This document shows, piece by piece, positions 1 to 8,100 of a stretch of DNA of 13,329 nt; position 1 is the first letter of the stretch, and each line of letters opens with the position of its first letter. The notes below the pieces were generated by a model that saw only the letters and a program-made list of their open reading frames with translations, did not search any database and was not told the DNA's origin. The position numbers and the translations under genes are program-made. Origin of the DNA: an uncultured Oscillospiraceae bacterium (lineage in GTDB: Bacteria > Bacillota > Clostridia > Oscillospirales > Ruminococcaceae); assembly GCA_905212515.1 (NCBI GenBank), contig CAJMEU010000078.1, positions 1 to 13,329 on the forward strand, written 5' to 3'.

Positions 1-1715
1 TGCCGGTCCTTCATGTTCTCCTCGGCCTTTTCCCGGCGGGCCGCGAAGCCCTTGTAAAAGCCGTCGATGGTGGCGTGCCAGTCCTCTTTGCCGTTTTCCA
101 CCTTGTCCAGCTTTTTCTCCATGTCCGCGCTGAAGGTCACGTCCACGATATCCGGGAACTGGGCCATCATCAGGTCGTTGATGACGCGGCCCAGTTTGGT
201 GGGCAGCAGCTTTTTCTGCTCCCGCTCCACATAGTCGCGGTCGATGATGGTGGTGATGATGGGCGCATAGGTGGAGGGGCGGCCGATGCCGTTCTCCTCC
301 AGGGCCTTGATGAGCGTGGCCTCGGTGTAGCGCGCCGGCGGCTGGGTGAATTTCTGCTCGCTTTTCAGCTCCCGCAGCTTCAGCACGTCGCCCTCGGCCA
401 GCGGGGGCAGGGCCGTCTCCTTTTTCTCCTTCTCGTCCGTGGCCTCCTCGTACAGGGCGGTGAAGCCCTCGAACGTCACCACGTAGCCTGAGGCGCGGAA
501 CACGTACCCGGCCGCGGTGATGTCCGCGGACACGGTGTCCTGCAAACAGTCGCTCATCTGGCTGGCGATGAAACGGCTCCACACCAGGCGGTACAGCTTG
601 GCCGCGTCGCCGGTGATGCTCTGTTCCACCACCTCGGGCGTCAGGGCGGGGTTGGTGGGGCGCACGGCTTCGTGGGCGTCCTGGGCCGCGGTGGCGCTTT
701 TGGATTTATAGGCGCGCTTGGTCTTGCACACATAGCCCTCGCCCCAGGTTTGGGCGATGAAGTCCTTGGCCGCGGCCTGGGCCTCGTCGGCGATGCGCAG
801 AGAGTCGGTGCGCATGTAAGTGATCAGGCCCATGGTGCCCTGGCCGGCGATCTCCACGCCTTCGTACAGCGTCTGGGCGGCGCGCATGGTGCGCGTGGCA
901 GTGAAGCCCAGCCGGCGGCTGGCCTCCTGCTGCATGGTGGAGGTGATGAAGGGCGGCGCGGGCTGCTTCTTGCGCTTGCCCTTGGACACCTTCGTCACCG
1001 TGTAAGCGGCGCCGTCCAGCGCCTGTTCCACAGCCCGGGCCTGCTCTTCGTTTTTCACTTCCAGCTTTTGGCCGCCGGGACCCAGGGCCAGGCGGGCGGT
1101 AAATTTCTTTGTGCTGGAAGGCGGGCACAGCAGCGCGTCGATGTTCCAGTACTCCTCGGGGATAAAGGCCTCGATGTCCTTTTCCCGGTCTACGATCAGC
1201 CGCAGGGCCACGCTTTGCACGCGCCCGGCCGACAGGCCCCGGCGCACCTTGCGCCAGAGGAAGGGGCTGAGCTTATAGCCCACCAGGCGGTCCAGGATGC
1301 GGCGCGCCTGCTGGGCGTTGAACAGGTCCATGTCGATGGCGCGGGGCGCCGCCATACCGGCGGTGACGCCCTTTTTCGTGATCTCGCCGAAGGTGACGCG
1401 GTTTTGCTCGTTCACATCCAGGCCCAGCAGATTCGCCAAATGCCAGCTGATGGCCTCGCCCTCGCGGTCCGGGTCAGTCGCCAGATAGACGGCGTCCGCG
1501 GCCTTGGCCTCGCTTTTCAGCTCCTTGATGATCTTTTCCTTGCCTTTGATGTTGATATACTGGGGCGCGTAGCCGTGCTCGACATCAATGCCCAGCTGGC
1601 TTTGCGGCAAGTCCCGGATGTGGCCCATGGAGGCCGTCACCTCGTAGCCGTCGCCCAGATATTTGCGGATGGTCTTGGCCTTGGCCGGAGACTCCACGAT
1701 CACTAATTTTGCCAT
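1..1715 (-). CDS. topA: DNA topoisomerase I (type IA), 3'-truncated by the window edge
   Basis: Relaxes negatively supercoiled DNA by passing one strand through a transient break in the other. The first 571 codons are visible; the frame is open to base 1, so the C-terminal end of the core and any zinc-ribbon repeats lie outside. Seen: an N-terminal Toprim domain opening VIVESPAKAKTI with acidic Glu8 and the DPDREGE acidic motif at Asp81-Glu87; a GRVQSVALRLI segment near residues 160-170; the active-site motif GLITYMRTDS with the nucleophile at Tyr300; and IGRPSTYAPII near 476-487. This order is diagnostic for bacterial TopA. The ATG at 1715 is chosen because it gives the canonical MAKLVIVESP start. 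Its ribosome site is only a partial AGGT (1722-1725), with AAAGGA further upstream, weaker than at neighbouring genes. It lies 25 bases after dprA, a pairing common in Firmicutes, so cotranscription is likely. Confidence 0.97.
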   Translation of the reverse strand, partial: MAKLVIVESPAKAKTIRKYLGDGYEVTASMGHIRDLPQSQLGIDVEHGYAPQYINIKGKEKIIKELKSEAKAADAVYLATDPDREGEAISWHLANLLGLDVNEQNRVTFGEITKKGVTAGMAAPRAIDMDLFNAQQARRILDRLVGYKLSPFLWRKVRRGLSAGRVQSVALRLIVDREKDIEAFIPEEYWNIDALLCPPSSTKKFTARLALGPGGQKLEVKNEEQARAVEQALDGAAYTVTKVSKGKRKKQPAPPFITSTMQQEASRRLGFTATRTMRAAQTLYEGVEIAGQGTMGLITYMRTDSLRIADEAQAAAKDFIAQTWGEGYVCKTKRAYKSKSATAAQDAHEAVRPTNPALTPEVVEQSITGDAAKLYRLVWSRFIASQMSDCLQDTVSADITAAGYVFRASGYVVTFEGFTALYEEATDEKEKKETALPPLAEGDVLKLRELKSEQKFTQPPARYTEATLIKALEENGIGRPSTYAPIITTIIDRDYVEREQKKLLPTKLGRVINDLMMAQFPDIVDVTFSADMEKKLDKVENGKEDWHATIDGFYKGFAARREKAEENMKDR

Positions 1716-1740
1716 GAATCTACCTGTCCTTTGTTGTAAT

Positions 1741-2838
1741 TTATTTCAGCACGAACTGACGCCCGGCAAGCTGCCGGGAAATGCCGGCCAGCTCCAGGCA
1801 CGTCAGGGCCGCCATGGCCTGGCCGGGCGCCAGGCCCGTGGCCGCGCACAGGGCGTCCAGGCCCTGGGGCGCAAAGGTCAGCGCCCCGCGCATGGCCTTT
1901 GCCTCGGCCGTGAGGGGCACGTCCGGGCAGGGGCCCGGCGCCTGCCCTTCGGCGGGGGCCAGCTCCTCGAACAAATTGAAGCGGATGAGGATGTCCGCGC
2001 CGCAGGTGGCGGGATACGCGCCCTCCTGCAGCAGGCGGTTGGTGCCCTCGCACAAGGGCGAGAAGATATTGCCCGGCACGCTGAACACCTCGCGGTTCCA
2101 GTCCAGGGCCATGTGCGCCGTGCTCATGGTGCCCGAGCGGCGGCGCGCCTCGGCCACGCACACGCCCTTCGACAGCCCGGCGATCAGCCGGTTGCGCTGC
2201 AGGAAAAAGTGCGGCTGGGGCTCGGTTCCCGGCGGGTATTCGCCAATCACCAGGCCGTGGCGCTCGATCAGCTCTTTCAGCTGGCGGTTGGCGGCCGGGT
2301 AGCAGTGGTCGTGCCCGAAGGCGATGCAGGCGATGGTGGGCGTGCCCGCCCGCAGGGCGGCCTTGTGGCCCTCGCTGTCCAGCCCGTCGGCCATGCCCGA
2401 CACCAGCACCGCGCCCGCCTGAGTCAGGTCGCCGGCGATCTTCGCCGTGGCCTCCACCCCGTAGGCGGAGGGCCGGCGCGTGCCGATGATGGCGATGGTG
2501 AACCCTTCGGCCAGGGCGATGTCGCCGCGCCAGTACAGCACCGGCGGCGGGGAGGGGATCTGGCGCAGCAGCGCGGGATATTCCTCCTCGTCCCAGCAGG
2601 TCACCCGGATGTCCAGCTCGCGGCAGCGCGCCAGCAGCGGCGCGAGATCCGCCGGCTTGGTGCGCGCCAGCGCCTGGCGCTGGCGGGGCGTCAGCAAATT
2701 GAGGAGCGCCCTGGGAAATGGCCCGCCGCGCAGGGGCGCATCATCCATTTCTTCCAGCGCGCGCAGCACCTCGCCGGCATTGGACGCCGCCGGGCCCAGC
2801 GCCGCGGCCAGCCACAGCCAGGCCTCCCGCGGCGTCAT
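1741..2838 (-). CDS. dprA: DNA-processing protein DprA (Smf)
   Basis: DprA binds incoming single-stranded DNA during transformation and loads RecA; it is cytoplasmic and found also in bacteria not known to be competent. The 365-residue product has a helical N-terminal part (about 1-75), a Rossmann-like core with IIGTRRPSAYG (117-127), SGMADGLDSEGH (147-158), GEYPPGT (199-205), RNRLIAGLS (215-223) and VPGN...CEGTNRLLQEGA (254-274), then a C-terminal winged-helix-like segment (about 305-365) ending GRQFVLK. The ATG at 2838 overlaps the upstream methyltransferase stop as ATGA and has GGAGG at 2846-2850, seven bases away, so translational coupling is likely. Oddities: the usual ARGID motif reads ADGLD, and the usual G-G-x-D-x-x-YP stretch reads FGHDHCYP. 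The frame stays open far upstream, but that extension only shadows the methyltransferase gene. Confidence 0.95.
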   Translation of the reverse strand: MTPREAWLWLAAALGPAASNAGEVLRALEEMDDAPLRGGPFPRALLNLLTPRQRQALARTKPADLAPLLARCRELDIRVTCWDEEEYPALLRQIPSPPPVLYWRGDIALAEGFTIAIIGTRRPSAYGVEATAKIAGDLTQAGAVLVSGMADGLDSEGHKAALRAGTPTIACIAFGHDHCYPAANRQLKELIERHGLVIGEYPPGTEPQPHFFLQRNRLIAGLSKGVCVAEARRRSGTMSTAHMALDWNREVFSVPGNIFSPLCEGTNRLLQEGAYPATCGADILIRFNLFEELAPAEGQAPGPCPDVPLTAEAKAMRGALTFAPQGLDALCAATGLAPGQAMAALTCLELAGISRQLAGRQFVLK

Positions 2839-3608
2839 GTGCCCGCCTCCCGGAAGTGCCACAGCAGCACGCCGCCCGCCACGGCCGCGTTCAGGGATTC
2901 CACGCCCCCCGCCATGGGGATGCGCACGGCCGCGTCGGCCGCGGCCAGGGCCTCGTCCGTCAGGCCGTTGCCCTCGTTGCCCACCAGCACGGCCACGCCG
3001 GCGCCGGGCGGCGGCCACACCTGGTCCAGCGGCCGGCTGTTCTGCAGCGCGGCCGCGTACAGCGGGATGCCCGCGGCCCGCAGGGCCTCGGCCGCTTCGC
3101 CCACGCCGGTGCGGTGCAGACGCAGGCGGCCCACCGTGCCCATGCCGGCCCGCAGGGCCTTGGGGGAAAAGGGGTCCGCGCAGGCGCCGCACAGCAGCAC
3201 ATGGCCAAAGCCGAAGGCCGCCGCGCTGCGCAGCAGCGCGCCCACGTTGGCCGGGTCCTGCACGTTTTCCAGCACCAGGCAGCGGCTGCCCGGGGCGACG
3301 GCCTCCACCTGCCCGGGCAGGTCGAACAGGGCGAACACGCCCTGGGGCGCCTTGGTGTCCGACAGCTTTTCGGCCACCGCACCGCCCACCAACAGGTGTT
3401 CGCCGGGCAGGGCCGCCAGTTCGGGGTGGGCGGCCAGGGCCTTTTCCGTCACCAGCAGCGTGCGCAGCGTGCAGGTGGACGAAAGGTCCCGGCACAGGCG
3501 CAGCCCCTCGGCGAAGAACGCGTGCTCCTCCCGGCGGGCGGCGGCCGAATCCCGCAGGCGGCACAGGGCTTTCACCTTGTCCGACGTGCGGCTGTCGATG
3601 CGCTGCAT
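2835..3608 (-). CDS. SpoU/TrmH-family RNA 2'-O-methyltransferase (SPOUT)
   Basis: Predicted to transfer a methyl group from S-adenosylmethionine to a ribose 2'-OH in rRNA or tRNA. The 257-residue product has an N-terminal substrate-binding-like region (HAFFAEGLRLCRD, about 29-41) and a C-terminal SpoU domain with all three knot motifs: ENVQDPANVGALLRSA (114-129), LVGNEGNGLTDE (208-219) and RIPMAGGVESLNAAVA (229-244). Length and two-domain order match RlmB/YsgA-like proteins, but the modified nucleotide cannot be told from sequence, so no symbol is given. The ATG at 3608 is preferred over an in-frame GTG at 3614 because GGGGGAG sits five bases upstream of the ATG and abuts the GTG. It follows the rplT terminator and a dyad-bearing AT-rich island, overlaps dprA by four bases, and probably heads the methyltransferase-dprA-topA unit. 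Confidence 0.93.
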   Translation of the reverse strand: MQRIDSRTSDKVKALCRLRDSAAARREEHAFFAEGLRLCRDLSSTCTLRTLLVTEKALAAHPELAALPGEHLLVGGAVAEKLSDTKAPQGVFALFDLPGQVEAVAPGSRCLVLENVQDPANVGALLRSAAAFGFGHVLLCGACADPFSPKALRAGMGTVGRLRLHRTGVGEAAEALRAAGIPLYAAALQNSRPLDQVWPPPGAGVAVLVGNEGNGLTDEALAAADAAVRIPMAGGVESLNAAVAGGVLLWHFREAGT

Positions 3609-3658
3609 TCCCACTCCCCCTTTTTCCCCCTGCTGCGCCCGGCGGGGCGCAAGGGCAT

Positions 3659-3678
3659 TTGTATTTTATATAATACAA
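3659..3678. promoter_or_regulatory. 20-bp dyad in an AT-rich island upstream of the methyltransferase gene
   Basis: Perfect inverted repeat with arms TTGTATT and AATACAA around TTATAT, about 50 bases before the methyltransferase ATG and in the only AT-rich stretch nearby. It contains -10-like hexamers on both strands (TATAAT on plus; TATAAA or TATTAT on minus) but I see no good -35 on either. It could be a repressor operator over the promoter of the methyltransferase-dprA-topA unit; similar spaced TGTA...TACA dyads are bound by some GntR-family regulators. The function is inferred. Confidence 0.4.
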
Positions 3679-3698
3679 CAATGCGCCCCCAGGGCGTG

Positions 3699-3738
3699 AA
3701 AAACGGCCTTTGCCGTGCCTTTGTCCCGGCAAAAGCCG
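3699..3738 (-). terminator. Intrinsic terminator of the infC-rpmI-rplT operon
   Basis: On the minus strand, CGGCTTTTGCCG (3738-3727) pairs with CGGCAAAGGCCG (3715-3704): a 12-bp stem with one G-U pair and an 11-base loop, followed at once by five T (3703-3699). It lies about 75 bases beyond the rplT stop, where the ribosomal operon should end. Confidence 0.8.
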
Positions 3739-3742
3739 CTGT

Positions 3743-3798
3743 GCGCGCCCCGGCGCGCGAAAATACAAACGTACGCCCGGGCACGTGTGCACGGGCGT
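3743..3798 (-). terminator. Two additional GC hairpins just after rplT, possible auxiliary terminators
   Basis: Two hairpins precede the main terminator in transcription order. The first has arms ACGCCCG (3773-3779) and CGGGCGT (3792-3798) with an inner GCAC/GTGC stem. The second is GCGCGCC/GGCGCGC at 3743-3758. On the minus strand they are followed only by mixed T-rich sequence, not a clean T run, so they may be pause or RNA-stabilising structures. On the plus strand the first hairpin is followed by AAGTTTTTG, but no plus-strand gene leads into it. Confidence 0.35.
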
Positions 3799-3812
3799 AA
3801 GTTTTTGACGAT

Positions 3813-4166
3813 TTATTGGGCGGCCTTCGCGGTCTCCACCAGGGCTTTGAAGCTGGCGGCGTCGTGGATGGCCATCTCGCTGAGCATCTTGCGGTTCAGC
3901 TCCACGCCGGCCTTTTTCAGGCCGTTCATGAAGGCGGAATAGGTAACGCCCTCGGCCCGGCAGGCCGCGTTGATGCGGGTGATCCACAGGCGGCGGAAGT
4001 CGCGCTTTTTCAGCTTGCGGCCGGTGAACGCGTAGTTGCCGCTTTTCATCACCTGCTGTTTGGCCATTTTAAAATGCTTGGATTTGCTGCCATAGTAGCC
4101 CTTGGCCAGCTTCAGGGTCTTTTTCCTTCTTTTGCGCGTCATCATAGCGCCTTTGATACGTGCCAT
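3813..4166 (-). CDS. rplT: 50S ribosomal protein L20
   Basis: L20 binds 23S rRNA early in 50S assembly. In Bacillus subtilis it also represses its own operon by binding the infC leader and favouring termination. The 117-residue, strongly basic product matches the family length, with an N-terminal arm containing RKRRKKTLKLAKGYYGSK (11-28), the conserved QQVMKSGNYAF stretch, KKRDFRRLWITRINAA, and a C-terminal globular part with AGVELNRKMLSEMAI. The start has AAGGAGAG eight bases upstream. It is the last gene of infC-rpmI-rplT, 34 bases after rpmI, and is followed by an intrinsic terminator. The attenuator before infC makes autoregulation by this protein the simplest hypothesis here. Confidence 0.98.
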   Translation of the reverse strand: MARIKGAMMTRKRRKKTLKLAKGYYGSKSKHFKMAKQQVMKSGNYAFTGRKLKKRDFRRLWITRINAACRAEGVTYSAFMNGLKKAGVELNRKMLSEMAIHDAASFKALVETAKAAQ

Positions 4167-4200
4167 ATTCTAATCTCTCCTTAACTGATTTTCAAACGGT

Positions 4201-4404
4201 TTAAGCGTACGGCAGCATGCGCTTGATGGCGGCTGCGTTGGTCTTGTCGGCGTAGGCAGGCTTGCGGTAGCCGCGCTTGATCTTGGTGGTTTTGCCATGG
4301 CCGTTCAGCAGGTGGCTGCGGAAGGCATGGCCGCGTTTCACCTTGCCGTTTTTGGTCAGCTTGAAGCGTTTTTTCGCACCGGAATGAGTTTTGATCTTGG
4401 GCAT
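4201..4404 (-). CDS. rpmI: 50S ribosomal protein L35
   Basis: Small, very basic protein of the large ribosomal subunit. The 67-residue product shows the family pattern throughout: MPKIKTHSGAKKRFKLTKNG at the N-terminus, then KVKRGHAFRSHLL and a C-terminal AAAIKRMLPYA. The length is normal. The ATG has AAGGAGG eight bases upstream, and this ribosome site starts inside the infC stop region; only 13 bases separate the genes. It is the middle gene of the infC-rpmI-rplT operon, and expression should follow the shared leader attenuator. Confidence 0.98.
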   Translation of the reverse strand: MPKIKTHSGAKKRFKLTKNGKVKRGHAFRSHLLNGHGKTTKIKRGYRKPAYADKTNAAAIKRMLPYA

Positions 4405-4417
4405 TTTTGTTTCCTCC

Positions 4418-4945
4418 TTAAGTTTGCTTGGCAGGGGCGGGCGTCAGGAACATCTGCATGCTGCGCCCCTCGAGCTTGGGCTGCTTTTCCACAACGGCGG
4501 CACCTTCCAGCGCCTGAGCAAAGCGCCTATGCACTTCCAGGCCCAGGTCTGTGTGCGCCATCTCGCGGCCGCGGAAGCGAATGGAAACCTTCACCTTGTC
4601 GCCTTTGGCCAGGAATTTGGAGGCCTGGCCCACCTTGGTGTTGAAATCGTTCGTGTCGATGTTGAGGGACAGGCGGATCTCCTTGATGTCCACGACCTTT
4701 TGGTTTTTCTTGGCCTCTTTGTCGCGCTTTTGCAGCTCAAAGCGATACTTGCCGTAGTCGAGGATCTTGCACACGGGGGGCTGGCCCTGGGGGGCGATCT
4801 TCACCAGATCCAGGTCCTTCTCCTCCGCGCGGCGCAAGGCCTCGCGGGTGGGCATGATGCCCAGCTGGCTGCCGTCCGAGTCGATGACACGCACCTCTCT
4901 GTCACGGATCCCTTCGTTGATTTCCAGTTCTTTCTTGCCGCTAAT
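4418..4945 (-). CDS. infC: Translation initiation factor IF-3, AUU start
   Basis: IF-3 binds the 30S subunit, prevents early 50S joining and checks start-codon and initiator-tRNA pairing. The 175-residue product has the N-terminal domain (EINEGIRDREVRVIDSDG, about 8-25), the signature CKILDYGKYRFELQKR near 60-75, a lysine-rich linker (KRDKEAKKNQK) and the C-terminal domain (EIRLSLNIDTNDFNTKVGQA, then KVKVSIRFRGREMAHTDLG). The start is the ATT at 4945: GGAGGTG lies seven bases upstream and translation begins ISGKKELEINEG, matching the family N-terminus. IF-3 discriminates against AUU, and AUU is the known infC start in other bacteria, giving translational self-control. An in-frame ATG at 5002 lies within the leader terminator hairpin and has no ribosome site. 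First gene of the infC-rpmI-rplT operon. Confidence 0.97.
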   Translation of the reverse strand: MSGKKELEINEGIRDREVRVIDSDGSQLGIMPTREALRRAEEKDLDLVKIAPQGQPPVCKILDYGKYRFELQKRDKEAKKNQKVVDIKEIRLSLNIDTNDFNTKVGQASKFLAKGDKVKVSIRFRGREMAHTDLGLEVHRRFAQALEGAAVVEKQPKLEGRSMQMFLTPAPAKQT

Positions 4946-4983
4946 CGTAAAGCACCTCCAATTTGATAAAAGAAAATGATGTG

Positions 4984-5088
4984 AAAAAAGTACGGCCGCC
5001 AATGAGGCAGCCGTACTGAACGCACAAAATCACCCTGTGACTTGATTGACCCGGCGCCCTTCGGCACACAAGGTGAGCAGTGGCTGCC
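4984..5088 (-). promoter_or_regulatory. infC leader attenuator, L20-leader-like
   Basis: The leader holds an intrinsic terminator: AGTACGGCTGCC (5017-5006) pairs with GGCGGCCGTACT (5000-4989), a 12-bp stem with one G-U pair and a five-base loop, followed by a T run (4988-4984). Upstream, GGCAGCC (5088-5082) is perfectly complementary to GGCTGCC (5012-5006) in the terminator's 5' arm, giving a competing antiterminator pairing. Between these, TCACCTTGTG (5076-5067) pairs with CACAGGGTGA (5039-5030), ten pairs with one G-U. This matches the logic of the B. subtilis infC leader, where L20 favours the terminator. L20 control is inferred from that precedent and operon identity; the complementarities are read directly from sequence. 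Confidence 0.75.
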
Positions 5089-5115
5089 AGCCAGCGCTAC
5101 TTTGTTTACCCGTAT

Positions 5116-5144
5116 AGTATATGCCATCAGCGCGCCCCTGTCAA
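5116..5144 (-). promoter_or_regulatory. Sigma-A promoter of infC-rpmI-rplT
   Basis: On the minus strand TTGACA (5144-5139), a 17-base spacer and TATACT (5121-5116): a perfect -35 and a one-mismatch -10 at ideal spacing. Transcription should start near 5109, giving a leader of about 165 nt before the infC AUU. The -35 begins only 16 bases after the addA stop codon. Confidence 0.85.
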
Positions 5145-5160
5145 GGGCTTTTTGCGAAAA

Positions 5161-8100
5161 CTATCCATCTTCCAGGGGCACGTCCACCTCCGCCCCCAGG
5201 GCGAAGGAGTAGATGGTGCATTTGTCCACGCGCACGCCCAGGCGCTTTTCCACCGCCGCGCGGTACAGCTGCAGCTGACGCCGGTAAGCCTGCACCAGGG
5301 CGGCGGGCGTTTTGCCCCTGTCCGTCTTGTAATCGGCGATCTCGGCCGTGCCGTCGCCGCGCAGCAGCACCGCGTCCGCGATGCCCTGCACCAGCACGGG
5401 CTGGTTTTCAAAGGCCGGGGGTACGTCGGGCTGCACATATTTTGCCTGCACGGCGGTGAGGAAGGCATACTCCCGCAGCAAAGGGCGCGCCGCCAGCATG
5501 CGTCCGCACAGGGGCGAGGCCAGGAAGGCCCGCAGCTGTCCCTCGTCCAGCTTATCCGCCAGCGCGGCCTCCACGTAGCCCTGCTCCACCAGGCGCCGCA
5601 CCTCGGCCGGCGTATCCCGCCCCATGGCGGCAAAATCCGCGAACTGCAGCACCGCGTGCATGGCCGTGCCGCGCTCGGCGCCCGTCAGCTTTTCCCGGTA
5701 GAGGAAGGCCGGGCGCGCCAGCACCGGGGCCGCGCCCTCGTGGGCGATGGAGGACACCGCCAGCTTCGCCGGCAGCGCGCTCAGGGGCCGGCCGGGATAT
5801 TCCCGGGCGAAGGACGCCAGCAGGGCCGCTTCCAGCGCCGAGTCCGCCGGGGCCGTGCGCGTGAAATCCACGGGCGCGGCCCCTTCTTCCCCGGCCTGCT
5901 GCCCGTCGAAAAAGCGCACGGCCAGCCGGCCCTGGGCATGGGGCAGCAGCGGCAGGGTGGCCAGGCCGAAGCGGCCGCGCAATGCCTCGCCGTCCGGGTG
6001 GACCAGCGCCGCCGTCAGCAGCCAGTCGGCCATGCTGGAGGCCTGGCTCAGCCGGTAGGGGCTTGCGCCCCCCGCCCCGGCGATGCCCAGGGCCAGGCCC
6101 GTCACCGTCTTGGCCGCGTCCTTCAGGGGGATGGCCGCGATCAGCTTATCCCGCGCGCGGGTGAGGGCCACGTACAAAATGCGCATCTCCTCGCTGACGG
6201 CCTCGTCCCGCTGGGCCAGGCGGATGGCGCGGTGGGGGGCGGTGGTGTACAGGTCGCCCTCGCCGGCGCGCAGGGCCATGCCCACGCCCAATTCCGGGTG
6301 GAACAGCACCGGGCCGTACACGTCCCGCAGGTTGAAGCGGCGGGCGGTGTCGGCCAAAATGACGATGGGGAATTCCAGGCCCTTTGAGCGGTGGATGGTC
6401 ATGATGGCCACGCTGCCCGCGGGCAGGGCCGGCGCGCCGGCGGCCAGCACGGCGCCGCTCTCCACGGCGCTGTCCACGGCGCGCAGGAAGGCGGACAGCC
6501 CCCCCTGCCCCGCCGCGGCCGCCCAGGCCACGAAGGCGCGCAGGTTCTCGCGCCGTTCGGGGCCGTTTTCCATGGCGCCCACGGCGGCGAAGTAATGGGT
6601 GCGGGCGAAGATCTCGTCGCACAAACGGTCCACCGGCATAGTGGCCGCCAGCGTGCGCAGGGTGCGCAGCAGGCCGGTGAAGGCAGCTTCCCGCTGCCCT
6701 TTGGCGTTCACCAGCGCCGCGTACAGGCTGCCGCGAGGGCTGGTGGTGCGCAGGCGCACCAAATCGTCCGGGGAAAAGCCGAACATGGGGCTGAGCATGG
6801 CCGCGGCCAGGAACACGTCCTGGCCCGGGTTGTCGATAACGCGCAGCAGGCTGATGAGGGGCGTCACCTCGGCGGCCGTGAGGGGGCTGTCGCCGGTGTC
6901 GGCGGCCGCGGGCACGCCGCGGCGGGCAAATTCCGCCTCGTACTGGGCAAAACGCGCGCGGCTGCGCAGCAGGATGCAGAAATCCCCCCACTGGCAGGGC
7001 CGGATGGCGCCGTCCTTTTCCCGCACCCGGAAGCCCTCGCGCACCAGGCGGCACACCTCGGCCGCCACCACGGCGGCGTCGCCGTCCCTGGCGCCGTCCA
7101 CCACCAGCAGCTCTATGGGGCCGCCGTCGTAGCCATCCGGCGCGCCGGGCACCAGGCACTCGTCCGCGCCGTAGTCCACGCCGCCCACGCGCCGGCTCAT
7201 CACTGCGGCGAACACGTCGTTCACCGCGCCGATGACGCCGGCCGCGCTGCGGAAATTGTGCCCCAAGGCGATGGCGGCCGGCCTGGGCCCCGCGGGGGCG
7301 TAGGGCGAAAAGGAGGCCCGCTTCTCCAAAAAGCTGCGCGGGTCCGCCAGGCGGAAGCGGTAGATGCTCTGCTTCACGTCGCCCACGAAAAACAGGTTCG
7401 ATTCGTCGTCGTTGGCCAGGCAGCGGTACAGCAGGGCCTGGATGGCGTTGGTGTCCTGGTACTCGTCCACCATCACCGCGTCGTAGCGGGCGGACACCGC
7501 CCGGGCCACGGCCGTTTTCTGGCCGTCCTCCGTGCACAAAAGGCGCAGGGCCAAGTGCTCGAAGTCGCTGTACTCCAGGGCCTTTTCCTCCAGCTTCGCC
7601 GCGAAGAACAATTCCTCGAAGCGCAGGGCCGTGCGCCCGGCCGCGCGCAGCATGGGCGCGATGGCGGCGCGGTCCTGCGAAAACTCGGCCTCGGTGCAGA
7701 TCAGGATATTGTCCCGCAAGGTCTCCAGCAACTTTTTGGCGTCCGCCCGCAGGGCTTTCACCGCGTCCATGGCCCCGCCCTCGTAGCCGCGCACGGCCCG
7801 CAGGGCCGGCGCTTTGTACCCGGCCGCCCGCACCGCCGCCGCGTCCCACCGGCCGGCGGCCAGGGACTCCTCCAGGGCGGTGAAAAAGGCGCGGTCGCTC
7901 TCCAGCGCCGGCGCGTAAGCGGCCAGGGCCGGCTCGGCGTCCACCAGGGACAGGGCGCTGCCCAGCAGCTCCTGCGCGCTTGCGGCCGCGTCCCGCGCGG
8001 CGCCCAGCAGCACGCAGCCCCAGGCCGTCTCCATCAGGGGGGCGCCGTCCTCGTAGTCCGCGCAGAAGCGCTCCAGCGCGGCCCGCGGATGGGGCAGGGT

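Noticed and set aside
1663..3699. 678-codon plus-strand open frame across topA, dprA and the methyltransferase
   Set aside because: It crosses three genes whose minus-strand products carry clear family motifs, and its own sequence is biased and unrecognisable.
2839..3987. Upstream extension of the dprA frame, suggesting a 748-residue fusion
   Set aside because: The extension overlaps the methyltransferase and the rplT end out of frame. The ATGA overlap with GGAGG seven bases upstream sets the dprA start at 2838.
4946..5002. ATG at 5002 as the infC start
   Set aside because: It lies inside the leader terminator hairpin, has no ribosome site, and adds 19 residues absent from IF-3 proteins.
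5133..5155. Plus-strand terminator GCCC...GGGC-TTTTT
   Set aside because: The stem is only four pairs, it coincides with the infC -35, and no plus-strand gene leads into it.
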